DNA from: Paenibacillus paridis
GTDB lineage: Bacteria; Bacillota; Bacilli; Paenibacillales; Paenibacillaceae
Direction of reading: 5' to 3'
DNA: 64,000 nt
Assembly: GCF_006345825.1 (NCBI RefSeq)
Contig: NZ_VCIX01000074.1
Location: 37,869 to 101,868 of the forward strand
Position numbers and translations under genes: made by a program. This document shows positions 44,034 to 52,575 of the stretch, piece by piece. A model generated the notes under the pieces. That model was not told the DNA's origin, searched no databases, and saw nothing but the letters and a program-made list of their open reading frames with translations. Numbering within the stretch: the stretch's first letter is position 1; each line of letters opens with the position of its first letter.

Positions 44034-45134
44034 TTAGCTCGTTAGTTCTTCCAAATAGACATACCGTTCCTCAAGAATGGACTTTTCTGCAGCAAGGGCA
44101 ATCAAGAGCGCATCTCTTCCAATTTGCGCAGTTGCGAAAGGCTGTTTTCCTTCATGAATACATTTGATAAACTCAATGCGCTGGGTTTGCCCGCCAGTAT
44201 GTCCACCCATGATCGAGTCCGAGGTTACATCCATCTCAAGATGATCCTTCGTGAAGTCCTCACCGCCAACGATATCAATCGTCTTATCGTTCTTAGCCAC
44301 CATTTGTCCACCATTTTCCCCGATTAAGCCAATTTCAAGTCCTTCTCCCATTAAATTTCTTGGCTTAAGGTACATGCACAAACCGAGATTCGCTTTGCTT
44401 CCATTATCGTAATCCACGGTGATAAAGGCATGGTCGACGATCGACGTATCCGCAATGTTTTTGGCAGGATAATGGCTGTACGAATTGGTAATCCGATTTT
44501 CCTGCCCCTGCTTCATCACATGCTGGCCTCCCGAAGCAAACACCCGAACGGGCTTTGCTTTAATCATCCAGTTAAAAATATCAAAGTGATGACAATCCTT
44601 CTCGACAATTGCCCCTCCCGATTTGGATTTGTCATAGAACCAATCCGTGGGCGGAAACGGGTCGCGGAACTCCTTGCACCACATTAACTTCACATCGCCA
44701 AGGCGTCCCTTCTCCAGCTCCTTAGCCATCCTGCGATACAGATTCGAATAACGATATACAAGGCCGATTTGCAAAATGCGGTCATGCCGCTCCGCAGCCT
44801 CGATTATGGCATCGCAATCCTCGAGCGTATGGGCAACCGGCTTCTCCAGAAAGACGTGCTTGCCGGCCTCCAAGAATGCAACCGCTACTTCTCTGTGCAA
44901 ATAGTTCGGAACGCTGATGACGACCGCATCTAAATCCTCTTTGCCAAGCAGCTCGCGATAATCCGTGCAAATCACCGGCTCACTATTCGCTAGCTCCGCC
45001 AGTGTACGCGCAACATTGGATTCATTCATGTCGCATATATACTTCACCTCGCATTCTTCCAGCCTGTCAAAGCCGATGCAATGATGCGAGCCCATATCAC
45101 CAACACCGATAAATGCCATTCTAATCTTTCCCAT
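44034..45134 (-). CDS. Gfo/Idh/MocA family dehydrogenase (3), first gene of the ABC operon
   Basis: A 366-residue sugar dehydrogenase with Rossmann motif RMAFIGVGDMGSHH, catalytic Lys in LEKPVAHTLED, and GGAIVEKDCHHFDIFNWMI, where the Asp/His pair belongs. The start is ATG at 45134, about 9 bases after GGAG. It leads an operon with both permeases and the binding protein, so it probably oxidises the imported sugar. Two palindromic LacI operators lie 140-280 bases upstream. Confidence 0.9.
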   Translation of the reverse strand: MGKIRMAFIGVGDMGSHHCIGFDRLEECEVKYICDMNESNVARTLAELANSEPVICTDYRELLGKEDLDAVVISVPNYLHREVAVAFLEAGKHVFLEKPVAHTLEDCDAIIEAAERHDRILQIGLVYRYSNLYRRMAKELEKGRLGDVKLMWCKEFRDPFPPTDWFYDKSKSGGAIVEKDCHHFDIFNWMIKAKPVRVFASGGQHVMKQGQENRITNSYSHYPAKNIADTSIVDHAFITVDYDNGSKANLGLCMYLKPRNLMGEGLEIGLIGENGGQMVAKNDKTIDIVGGEDFTKDHLEMDVTSDSIMGGHTGGQTQRIEFIKCIHEGKQPFATAQIGRDALLIALAAEKSILEERYVYLEELTS

Positions 45135-45276
45135 GTCCGCACACTCCGTTGTCATTTTTTGCGCCAATCCCGTTACCAAAAAATAGATGTCAGATAAGCT
45201 AACCAGCTTCAGTTCATGTTTTGATAGTAATGCAATTTTTTCATATTGTCAATATTTTTTGGCTAATTATTTTCTT

Positions 45277-45293
45277 ATATTTGCGGCAAATAT
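45277..45293. promoter_or_regulatory. LacI-type operator, perfect 17-bp palindrome
   Basis: ATATTTGC-G-GCAAATAT, a perfect odd palindrome sharing TTGCGGCAA with the site before the LacI gene. Confidence 0.75.
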
Positions 45294-45402
45294 CACGAAA
45301 ATATAAATATAGCTAAATACGCCCTAGTATTGGCGCTTTTTTGTTAGTCATTACGGTATTCCGATTTCAAAATCAGTTATCATGAAAAATGTAAGCTTTT
45401 TC

Positions 45403-45415
45403 ATTTGCCGCAAAT
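45403..45415. promoter_or_regulatory. Second LacI-type operator of the ABC operon
   Basis: ATTTGC-C-GCAAAT, a perfect 13-bp palindrome. Its centre is 124 bp from that of the 45277-45293 site, a distance compatible with DNA looping. Confidence 0.65.
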
Positions 45416-45616
45416 TACAGCATGTTATTTGCGTGTTAGATTCGTATTTCCCTCTTTTTTCTTACGATATCAGCCAAATATCGTTCAGAATAACCAAAAT
45501 AAGCCGGCACCCTCATTTCGGGTACCGACCGTTTGCTTTTGTTTTCTATTTTTTTGAACCCTATCGGATTATCGAATGTCCAGCCAGCTGTGGGATAGCC
45601 GCTTTCAAGGAAAGTC

Positions 45617-45949
45617 TCAAGACTTCCAAAACAACCCTTCCCGATCAATCTCCACTTGTTCAAGCTGTCGCTCGAAATCTTCGCTCGGAGAAATGATTTC
45701 TACAAAAGACCATGTATTTTCACCGTTCTTCGCGTACACTTTCCATTGCTGCGATTCGAAACGAAATTGTACGATATCGACACGCTCCCACTCATTTCGC
45801 AGCGAGGTTGCCCGCTCCTCTGCCAACGTCAGCTGATTGTCTACAATTTCATGCTTCAGTCTAACAGATACCTTTAAATCGCCAGGAACCTTCTGATGAA
45901 TATAGCCATCCATAATCGACTCGATTCTTCTTAGGGTAAATGGATCCAT
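45617..45949 (-). CDS. DUF3024 family protein
   Basis: About 110 residues matching DUF3024, with DPFTLRRIESIMDGYI, the VRLKHEIVDNQLTLAEERA strand and VDIVQFRFESQQWKVYAKNGENTWSFVE. No function is known. AAAGAGGTGA precedes both a TTG (45955) and the preferred ATG (45949). It lies 44 bases behind rpsN in the same orientation, so it may share the Zur-controlled transcript. Confidence 0.75.
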   Translation of the reverse strand: MDPFTLRRIESIMDGYIHQKVPGDLKVSVRLKHEIVDNQLTLAEERATSLRNEWERVDIVQFRFESQQWKVYAKNGENTWSFVEIISPSEDFERQLEQVEIDREGLFWKS

Positions 45950-45993
45950 GATCAAGAATCACCTCTTTGAATCTTGTAAAAAGCAGAGATTGC

Positions 45994-46263
45994 CTACCAG
46001 CTTGCTTTTTTGACGCCAGGGATTTGACCGGCATGGGCAAGCTCGCGGAATTTAATCCGAGATACTTTGAATTTGTTCAAATAGCCGTGAGGACGTCCCG
46101 TCAGCTCGCAACGGTTATGCAGTCGGGTTGCCGATGAATCCCTAGGCAGCTTCTGCAAAGCCGCATAATCCCCCTTCTCCTTCAGTTCTCTCCTAAGATC
46201 CGCATACTTGGCGACAAGCGCTTGTCTTTGCTGCTCTTTGACCACTTTAGATTTTTTAGCCAT
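45994..46263 (-). CDS. rpsN: 30S ribosomal protein S14, zinc-independent paralog
   Basis: An 89-residue S14 with the conserved C-terminal half ([49 protein letters not shown] region). It lacks the paired CXXC zinc ribbon of the main S14, so it is the C-minus form that replaces S14 when zinc is scarce. GGGAGAG precedes the ATG. A Zur box overlaps the promoter (46280-46294), as for the Bacillus YhzA/RpsNB counterpart. Confidence 0.95.
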   Translation of the reverse strand: MAKKSKVVKEQQRQALVAKYADLRRELKEKGDYAALQKLPRDSSATRLHNRCELTGRPHGYLNKFKVSRIKFRELAHAGQIPGVKKASW

Positions 46264-46279
46264 AGCTCTCCCTCTTTAT

Positions 46280-46294
46280 TCGTAATTATTACTA
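46280..46294. promoter_or_regulatory. Zur box upstream of rpsN
   Basis: TCGTAAT-T-ATTACTA matches the 7-1-7 core TCGTAAT-N-ATTACGA with one mismatch, 17 bases before the rpsN start. Confidence 0.8.
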
Positions 46295-46405
46295 ATTAAA
46301 TATATCAGATCATTCATCGTTTGCAAAGACTTGGACAAAATAAAATGGCCTGCTTCGTTTTGTCCATTGAGTACCGGCAATCATTCCATTACGATTGTAT
46401 ACATC

Positions 46406-46424
46406 GATAATGATTCTCATTATC
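46406..46424. promoter_or_regulatory. Fur box upstream of the siderophore-binding protein gene
   Basis: GATAATGATTCTCATTATC is a 19-bp palindrome with 17 matches to GATAATGATAATCATTATC, 34 bases before the start. Confidence 0.9.
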
Positions 46425-46457
46425 TTACATCAATTTATTTATCGGAGGAGAAATAAC

Positions 46458-47450
46458 ATGTATCGAGGCACGAAACCCGCTGCTATTTTGGCTACATTTA
46501 CATTAATGGGGGCATTATTGCTAGCCTGCGGCAGCAACGAGAACAAATCTGTAAATACTGCGAGCCCTACTGCAGAAACGACAGAAGCACCTACCACAAC
46601 AGAACAAGCGGCAGAAACAACCCGTATGTTTACTGACTGGACCAAGCATGAGGTCGAGGTTCCTACAACCCCGCAGCGTGTCATTTATCACGGCGAAACA
46701 ACGGGTGACCTGCTTGCATTGGGTGTTAAGCCCATTGGCATTATGACGGATGCTATTCAAGGTACGGTCATGGAAAATCTATTGCCGGATGCCGAGGATG
46801 TTGGTTTTCCGTTAAGCGTAGAGAAATCATTGTCGCTCAAGCCTGACTTGATTATTTTCTCTAATTCAGACGAACAGCAGTACGAGGCCATCTCTAAAGT
46901 GGCTCCGACCGTAACCTTCAACACCTTTGACAAGCTCGATGTGCGGATGCGTACGCTTGGGGACCTGCTGAATAAGAAACAGGAGGCTGAAGACTGGCTG
47001 GCCGCATACAAAGAAAAAACGGCCAGCATGTGGAAGCAGCTGCATGAGAGCGGCATAAAAGAAGGTGAAACGGCTTCTGTGTTCACGATGTATCCGGGCA
47101 ACCGACTCTTCATTATGGCCATCGCCGGCCTGCCACAGTTCTTATATGAAGAAGGCGGCTTTAAGCCCACGCCAATTATTCAAGACCTGCTCGATAAAGA
47201 AACCGGCTTTGCAGAAATATCTCCCGAGCTGCTGTCCGAATATGCAGGGGATCGGATTTTCATTCTGAATCCCGTTGTTCCAGAAGCTCAGCAATCGACC
47301 AACGAGCTGCTCGAAAGCGAAATCTGGAAGAAGCTTCCCGCAGCCCAAAGCGGACAGGTCTATACCATTGATATTAACAAAGCATCCAGCGATGCTACTT
47401 CAAGAGAATGGCTCATTGAAGAGCTACCGAAAGTGCTCTTGAATAAATAA
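46458..47450 (+). CDS. Iron-siderophore ABC transporter substrate-binding lipoprotein (FeuA-like)
   Basis: A 330-residue lipoprotein of the FecB/FeuA class (binding-protein family 2). The signal peptide ends in LLLAC (Cys24), followed by a Thr/Glu-rich linker. The two lobes are joined by a long helix. The characteristic start of the mature domain, DWTKHEVEVPTTPQRVIYHGETTGDLLALG, and IIFSNSDEQQYEAI are visible. The start is ATG at 46458, after GGAGGAG. A strong Fur box lies upstream and a terminator behind. No permease or ATPase gene is adjacent, so the import channel must be elsewhere. The downstream Btr-like regulator carries a related domain. Confidence 0.92.
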   Translation: MYRGTKPAAILATFTLMGALLLACGSNENKSVNTASPTAETTEAPTTTEQAAETTRMFTDWTKHEVEVPTTPQRVIYHGETTGDLLALGVKPIGIMTDAIQGTVMENLLPDAEDVGFPLSVEKSLSLKPDLIIFSNSDEQQYEAISKVAPTVTFNTFDKLDVRMRTLGDLLNKKQEAEDWLAAYKEKTASMWKQLHESGIKEGETASVFTMYPGNRLFIMAIAGLPQFLYEEGGFKPTPIIQDLLDKETGFAEISPELLSEYAGDRIFILNPVVPEAQQSTNELLESEIWKKLPAAQSGQVYTIDINKASSDATSREWLIEELPKVLLNK

Positions 47451-47472
47451 TGCCCTAGTTTACTAACAATTC

Positions 47473-47513
47473 GAAGAAGCTCTTCAACATCTGTTGAAAA
47501 GCTTCTTCTTTTT
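47473..47513 (+). terminator. Terminator of the siderophore-binding protein gene
   Basis: GAAGAAGCTCTTCAAC/GTTGAAAAGCTTCTTC around ATCT, followed by TTTTTG. Confidence 0.9.
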
Positions 47514-47531
47514 GTCTATAATCAAATTAAT

Positions 47532-47546
47532 TGATAATTATTCTCA
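47532..47546. promoter_or_regulatory. Fur box upstream of the Btr-like gene
   Basis: TGATAATTATTCTCA fits the 7-1-7 Fur consensus TGATAAT-N-ATTATCA with one mismatch, 21 bases before the start codon. Confidence 0.85.
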
Positions 47547-47567
47547 ATACTGAAAAGAGGCTGTATC

Positions 47568-49184
47568 ATGTCTGCATCGCCATTAGCCGCTTTACCGCTG
47601 CGATCCTTGCTTTTTCATTTTATAGATATGGAGCTGTTCAGCTATTCGGAAGGCGCTGTGTTAGCCGAGGACATGGCCTCGAGCCATATGCTGATTGTAT
47701 TCAAAAGCGGCAGCGGCCACCTTTATACCGGAGAACAGGGCTGCCTATTTACACCGGAAAGCTCATTCCTACTCTCCCCCTCCACCTCCTACCAATTTGA
47801 GAGCAGCGAGGATAGCAAAATCGAGTTTTACCGAATCTGCTTTCATGTTTTCCATGTCGAGAACGGAATTGCCCAGCCATTCGTCAAGCCTTTGTTCGCT
47901 GACCGGCAAGAGCTGCGTACCTATCCGCTCGTACATTGGACGGACCTCATCAATCAGCTTAATATCGGCCAAACGAGCCGTGACGATAAGGAAGCTCATC
48001 GCCAGCAGATGCATTTTCAGACGGTCATCGCTTTTTTGCTTGAGCATAATTTAAAGTTCGAACCCGCGGCAAGCTCCGCGCAAACCGTCGAGCATACCAT
48101 TGCATATATGGAAATGAATTTTCAAGATAATATTACCGTCAGGCAGCTTGCCCAGATGGCCCATGTACCCGCTTGGCAATATACGTCCATTTTCAAGGAG
48201 CTGACCGGCAAAAAGCCGTTGGATTATTTAACGGAGCTTCGAATTAACCGCGCGAAGGAATGGTTGGTTCATACCGAAAATCCGCTCCGGGAAATCGCTG
48301 AGCGCGTCGGCTTTGCGGACGAGTATTATTTTAGCCGGCGCTTCCGTCTGATGACCGGTTATTCTCCCAGACAATACGCTATATCTATGAGTCAAAACAT
48401 TCTTGTAAAGGACTGGATCGGACATGAAGTGCGAATCCCTTCGCAGCCTAGCCGCGTACTTTATTGCGGGGAATCCGTAGGCGATATGAAGATGCTGGAT
48501 ATTCCGCTAGTCGGAGACCAAATGTTCTGCAAAGATACGCCTATCAGTGAAGAGGAAGCTACCCGGCTCTCACCCGATTTAATTATTTTCGACCATTCCG
48601 ATGAGAAGCTGTACGCCAAAATATCGCAGATTGCCCCTACTCTTACCTATAATTCACGCGGCTCGCTAGATGCCAGATTGATGATGCTTGGGGAGTGGTT
48701 TGGCAAAAAAAAAGAAGCCCAACAATGGCTTCTTCGTCATAACAGCAGCACGTCATTTATGTGGCAGCAGCTTCGGGAATTTGTAGGTCCGGAAGAAACA
48801 GCTTCCGTATTCGTCTTTCACCGGGGTAAACGGCTATTTGTTATGGGCAATATTGGTTTATCTTCGATCTTGTACCACCCCAAAGGCTTCCGCCCAGCTG
48901 GCAAGACCCAGGAAGTGATCCGATCAGGCAGGCCATATAAAGAAATCACGGCCAGAACGATTCATCATTATGCAGGTGACCGTGTATTTATGATACTTCC
49001 CGAGAGCCCAGAATCTCGGGGTGCCATGGAAGAGCTTATGAGCAGCGCGCTATGGAGAAACCTTCCTGCCGTTAAGAACGGGTACAGCTATTTGTTGAAC
49101 GAACAGGACTGGAACTATGAGGATGCAGCTACGAGAGAGAAGCTGTTATCGCTTCTCCCCGAGCTGCTCATCCAAACCTCTTGA
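47568..49184 (+). CDS. btr: AraC-type activator fused to a siderophore-binding domain (Btr-like)
   Basis: A 538-residue two-part protein. After a variable N-terminal sensor region (1-170), an AraC double helix-turn-helix lies at about 175-275 (NITVRQLAQMAHVPAWQYTSIFKELTG, LREIAERVGFADEYYFSRRFRLMTGYSPRQYA). It is followed by a complete periplasmic-binding-protein domain from about 280 (LVKDWIGHEVRIPSQPSRVLYCGES). This matches B. subtilis Btr, in which an intracellular siderophore binds the C-terminal domain to activate uptake genes. The domain is clearly related to the adjacent lipoprotein at 46458. Its own Fur box makes it iron-repressed. Confidence 0.9.
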   Translation: MSASPLAALPLRSLLFHFIDMELFSYSEGAVLAEDMASSHMLIVFKSGSGHLYTGEQGCLFTPESSFLLSPSTSYQFESSEDSKIEFYRICFHVFHVENGIAQPFVKPLFADRQELRTYPLVHWTDLINQLNIGQTSRDDKEAHRQQMHFQTVIAFLLEHNLKFEPAASSAQTVEHTIAYMEMNFQDNITVRQLAQMAHVPAWQYTSIFKELTGKKPLDYLTELRINRAKEWLVHTENPLREIAERVGFADEYYFSRRFRLMTGYSPRQYAISMSQNILVKDWIGHEVRIPSQPSRVLYCGESVGDMKMLDIPLVGDQMFCKDTPISEEEATRLSPDLIIFDHSDEKLYAKISQIAPTLTYNSRGSLDARLMMLGEWFGKKKEAQQWLLRHNSSTSFMWQQLREFVGPEETASVFVFHRGKRLFVMGNIGLSSILYHPKGFRPAGKTQEVIRSGRPYKEITARTIHHYAGDRVFMILPESPESRGAMEELMSSALWRNLPAVKNGYSYLLNEQDWNYEDAATREKLLSLLPELLIQTS

Positions 49185-49190
49185 AATTTC

Positions 49191-50906
49191 TTAAGCGCCA
49201 AATTGCGCTTGGTGAAGGCGGCTGTATGCGCCCTTGGCAATGATCAGTTCCTCATGATTGCCCTGCTCGGCAATCCCTTGCTCAGCAACGACCACAATTC
49301 GGTCGGCATTCTTAATCGTTGCCAGGCGATGGGCGATGACAAGCGTCGTGCGGCCGCGTGACAGCTCGGCAAGGGCGAGCTGGATGGCTGCCTCCGTCTC
49401 GGTATCGAGCGCTGAGGTCGCTTCATCCAAAATGAGTATCGGCGGGTTCTTCAAGAACATACGGGCGATCGAAAGCCGCTGCTTCTGGCCTCCCGAGAGC
49501 TTGACGCCCCTCTCCCCTATCAACGTATCAAGCCCCTCAGGCTGCGACAATACAAGCTCCTCCAGCTGTGCCTGGCGCGCAGCCTGCATAACTTCCTCGT
49601 CCGACGCCCCAAGCTTGCCATAGGCAATATTTTCTCTGATGCTTCCATCAAAGAGGAATACGTCCTGCTGAACAATGCCGATATTCGAACGCAAGGATTC
49701 CAGCGTCATTTTGCGAATATCTACATGATCAATTGCGATAGAGCCTTCCTCCACATCGTAGAAACGCGGCAGCAAGCTGCAAAGCGTCGTCTTACCTGCT
49801 CCAGAAGGGCCAACTAACGCGACCGTTTCACCTGCGCGAATGGACAGGTTTAGTCCCTTCAGTACTTTATCTTTATTCTCATAACCAAAGGTAACATTTT
49901 TGAACTGAATATCGCCTTTCACGCTGCTCATGGCCACTGCATCCGGAGCATCGTCAATATCAGGCGCTGTTTCGAGCAGCTCCAAGTAACGCTTGAATCC
50001 GGCAATCCCTTTTGGATACGTTTCGATAACCGAATTAATTTGTTGGATGGGGCTTAAGAATACGTTAGAGAGCATAACGAACGCAATAAACTCACCGTAG
50101 CTCATTTGCCCTTGGATAACAAACCAAGTGCCGCATACGAGAACGAACAAAGAAATCAATCTCATCAATATAAAGCTGATCGATGAGTTCCATGCCATCA
50201 CGCGGTATGCAACCAGCTTCGTCAAGCGGAATCGGCCGTTATTTTCAGCAAAACGAGCCATTTCATGCTTTTCGTTAGCGAAAGCTTGCACTACGCGAAT
50301 GCCGCTTACGTTATTTTCAACGCGCGCATTGTAATCGGCAATATCGGAGAACATCCGTTTGAATGCCGCCGACATTTTCCGGCTGAAATACAGTGATAAA
50401 TAGATCATAAGCGGAATGATAATAAACGTCATTAAGGCAAGCTGCCAATTGATGCTTAGCATGATCGCGAATGCGCCGGTGAGCGTCATCAAGGCAATAA
50501 ACAGATCCTCCGGCCCGTGATGGGCAATCTCTCCGATATCCATCAAGTCATTCGTCATACGCGAAACTAGGTGGCCGGTCTTATTGTTGTCAAAGAAACG
50601 GAAGCTTAGCTTCTGTACACGGTCGAACAGCTGCTTTCGCATATCCGATTCAATATTTATGCCCAGCTTGTGTCCCCAATAGGTAACCACGTAATGCAAC
50701 GCGGAGCTAAATATGTAAATAGCGAGCAGAGCGATACACGCATACAAGATCCACTTCCAGTTGCCGCTCGGCAGCAAGTCGTCAACGACGCGGTTGACCG
50801 CAAGCGGGAAAGCAAGTTCCAGCAACGCGGCCAATATTGCGCAGGAGAAATCCAAAATAAATAGCTTCTTGTAAGGCTTGTAATAAGCAAAAAAACGGCG
50901 CAGCAT
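49191..50906 (-). CDS. ywjA: ABC exporter, fused membrane and ATPase domains (YwjA-like)
   Basis: A 571-residue half-transporter that would work as a homodimer. Six helices occupy residues 1-320, with the segment DNNKTGHLVSRMTNDLMDIGEIAHHGPEDLF typical of the group. The ATPase domain has Walker A GPSGAGKTT, signature LSGGQKQR, Walker B ILILDEATSALD and the switch His in VIAHRLA. The start is ATG at 50906, after GGAAG. A Fur box (50946-50960) lies upstream, as for B. subtilis ywjA, which is a known Fur target. Cargo is unknown; siderophore, heme or lipid export are possibilities. Confidence 0.87.
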   Translation of the reverse strand: MLRRFFAYYKPYKKLFILDFSCAILAALLELAFPLAVNRVVDDLLPSGNWKWILYACIALLAIYIFSSALHYVVTYWGHKLGINIESDMRKQLFDRVQKLSFRFFDNNKTGHLVSRMTNDLMDIGEIAHHGPEDLFIALMTLTGAFAIMLSINWQLALMTFIIIPLMIYLSLYFSRKMSAAFKRMFSDIADYNARVENNVSGIRVVQAFANEKHEMARFAENNGRFRLTKLVAYRVMAWNSSISFILMRLISLFVLVCGTWFVIQGQMSYGEFIAFVMLSNVFLSPIQQINSVIETYPKGIAGFKRYLELLETAPDIDDAPDAVAMSSVKGDIQFKNVTFGYENKDKVLKGLNLSIRAGETVALVGPSGAGKTTLCSLLPRFYDVEEGSIAIDHVDIRKMTLESLRSNIGIVQQDVFLFDGSIRENIAYGKLGASDEEVMQAARQAQLEELVLSQPEGLDTLIGERGVKLSGGQKQRLSIARMFLKNPPILILDEATSALDTETEAAIQLALAELSRGRTTLVIAHRLATIKNADRIVVVAEQGIAEQGNHEELIIAKGAYSRLHQAQFGA

Positions 50907-50945
50907 AAACAACTTCCTTCCTATCCTATTTATAATATGTGTAAA

Positions 50946-50960
50946 TGAAAATCGTTATCA
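50946..50960. promoter_or_regulatory. Fur box upstream of the ABC exporter gene
   Basis: TGAAAAT-C-GTTATCA matches the 7-1-7 Fur consensus at 12 of 14 arm positions, 40 bases before the start codon. Confidence 0.7.
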
Positions 50961-51156
50961 ATTACATCTGTTTTATCGTATAGCATTATTGCTTTGGGTG
51001 GCAATGGACAAACGTGAGCATTTTTTTGTACAAAATGAAGACTAATCCCCCCCTTCGATGTCATGATTTTGTAGATTCCATGTCCTTTTCTCACAATTTC
51101 ATGCGCCCTGCAGCTGTGCTAAAGTAGAAGCAACACAATGAAAAGAGGGAAATCGA

Positions 51157-52239
51157 ATGACGAGAACGATACGAATTGGAATTATCGGAAGCGGCGGCAT
51201 AGCAAGAGCGCACGCTTCAGCCTATAAAAAAATGCCGCTGCACGTAGAAATCGTAGCCGTAGCTGATAGCTTGCCCGGCAGAGCACAAGCATTCATCGAG
51301 CAGGAAGAGCTCGTCCATGCCACTGCATTCGAGGATCACCGCAAGCTGCTGGAGCTTGATTTGGATGGCGTCAGCATATGCACGCCTAACTTTGCTCACC
51401 ATGAGACGTCTGTAAACGCTTTAAACGCGGGCAAGCATGTACTTGTCGAGAAGCCGATGTCAGTCACGCTGCAGCAGTCTATTGAAATGGTAGAAGCTGC
51501 TGAGCGCAGCGGAAAGATGCTGACTGTAGGCTTTCAACCTAGATATGACCCGAACATGTCATTAATTAAAGAAATTGTACAATCTGGTAAGCTAGGCAAT
51601 GTGTATTTTGTTGAAACTGGCGGCGGCAGACGGCGCGGAATGCCTGGCGGCACCTTTATCAGCAAAGAGCTTGCGGGTGCAGGCGCAATGGCTGATATCG
51701 GCTGTTATTCTCTAGACATGGCACTTAATGCGCTCGGCTATCCGAAACCATTGACCGTCTCGGCCTACACGTCCAATCATTTCGGAACAAACCCGCTTTA
51801 CCACAAAGAGGCGTCAAAATTTGAAGTCGAGGATTTTGGCGTAGCGATGATCCGGCTTGAAGGAGATATTGTGCTAAACTACAAAATCAGCTGGGCGATG
51901 CACATGGATTCACTCGGAGCAACCATGTTCCTCGGTACGGATGGCGGCCTAAAAGTGACGCCGGCAGGCATTGGTCCATGGAGTGGCGTATGGGATGGCA
52001 GCGTAGGCAGCATGACGCTCTTTCATGATGTCGTGAATCAGCACACGCAATCGGATATTCCCGTTATTGAGCACGGATTGAATTTGTTCGATGAGAAGGT
52101 CAGGGACTTTGTTGCCGCGATTACCGAAAACCGCCCTGCCCCTATTCCCGGTGCAGAAATATTGTACAACCAAGCGATTATTGACGGCGTTCTCCGCTCT
52201 GCCGCAAGCAAACGCGAGGTTACGATTGAATTGCCATAA
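51157..52239 (+). CDS. Gfo/Idh/MocA family dehydrogenase (4)
   Basis: A 360-residue NAD(P)-dependent dehydrogenase with Rossmann motif IGIIGSGGIARAHA, catalytic Lys in LVEKPMSVTLQQ, and GAGAMADIGCYSLDMALNALGYP, which carries the catalytic Asp region. AGAGGG precedes the ATG. It is monocistronic, facing away from the iron-regulated exporter and closed by a terminator. The substrate is unknown. It is only generally similar to the other three family members in this window. Confidence 0.9.
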   Translation: MTRTIRIGIIGSGGIARAHASAYKKMPLHVEIVAVADSLPGRAQAFIEQEELVHATAFEDHRKLLELDLDGVSICTPNFAHHETSVNALNAGKHVLVEKPMSVTLQQSIEMVEAAERSGKMLTVGFQPRYDPNMSLIKEIVQSGKLGNVYFVETGGGRRRGMPGGTFISKELAGAGAMADIGCYSLDMALNALGYPKPLTVSAYTSNHFGTNPLYHKEASKFEVEDFGVAMIRLEGDIVLNYKISWAMHMDSLGATMFLGTDGGLKVTPAGIGPWSGVWDGSVGSMTLFHDVVNQHTQSDIPVIEHGLNLFDEKVRDFVAAITENRPAPIPGAEILYNQAIIDGVLRSAASKREVTIELP

Positions 52240-52240
52240 C

Positions 52241-52275
52241 AAAAAAAAGAATCCGCTCTCTTATGAGAGCGGATT
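52241..52275. terminator. Terminator shared by convergent genes
   Basis: AATCCGCTCTC-TTAT-GAGAGCGGATT, with eight A residues on the left (a T run for the minus-strand small gene) and TTTACTATTTG on the right. Confidence 0.85.
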
Positions 52276-52294
52276 TACTATTTGTGCCTGCCGA

Positions 52295-52471
52295 TTATAC
52301 AGAAGTAATGATGCCCCGATTGCTGCTTTTGGCGTAATTGATGATGGACTCGTACTGCGTCTTCGCAATTCGACGGTCAGACATCGGAAGGTGAGGGTTT
52401 TTCACAATCTCCGCTAGCTTCCTCAGCTCCTGCATTTCTTCAGGAGTTACTTTGACCGATTTTTTCCCCAC
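52295..52471 (-). CDS. Small unrecognised protein, 58 residues
   Basis: A short, mostly helical, charged protein (VTPEEMQELRKLAEIVKNPHLPMSDRR). It starts with GTG at 52471, 9 bases after a strong AAGGAGG, and ends just before a terminator, so it is likely real. No family was recognised. The ELxxLAEIVKNPxxP pattern resembles small DNA- or protein-binding regulators only loosely. Confidence 0.6.
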   Translation of the reverse strand: MGKKSVKVTPEEMQELRKLAEIVKNPHLPMSDRRIAKTQYESIINYAKSSNRGIITSV

Positions 52472-52575
52472 ATGCTCCACCCTCCTTAACGTTAATTTAG
52501 GATAGATAACTGCCCTAGAAGGCACGAGTTAATGTTCTATGGTCATTATACGCAAATCGCAAGCAAACTTGCATG

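Larger units (their letters stand above)
45135..45616. other. Intergenic region upstream of the LacI-controlled ABC operon
   Basis: This 482-bp AT-rich gap contains the two LacI operators listed separately. Near the DUF3024 gene there is a hairpin CCGGCACCC/GGGTACCG (about 45504-45527) with only a weak T-rich tail, probably its terminator. No gene was found. Confidence 0.6.
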
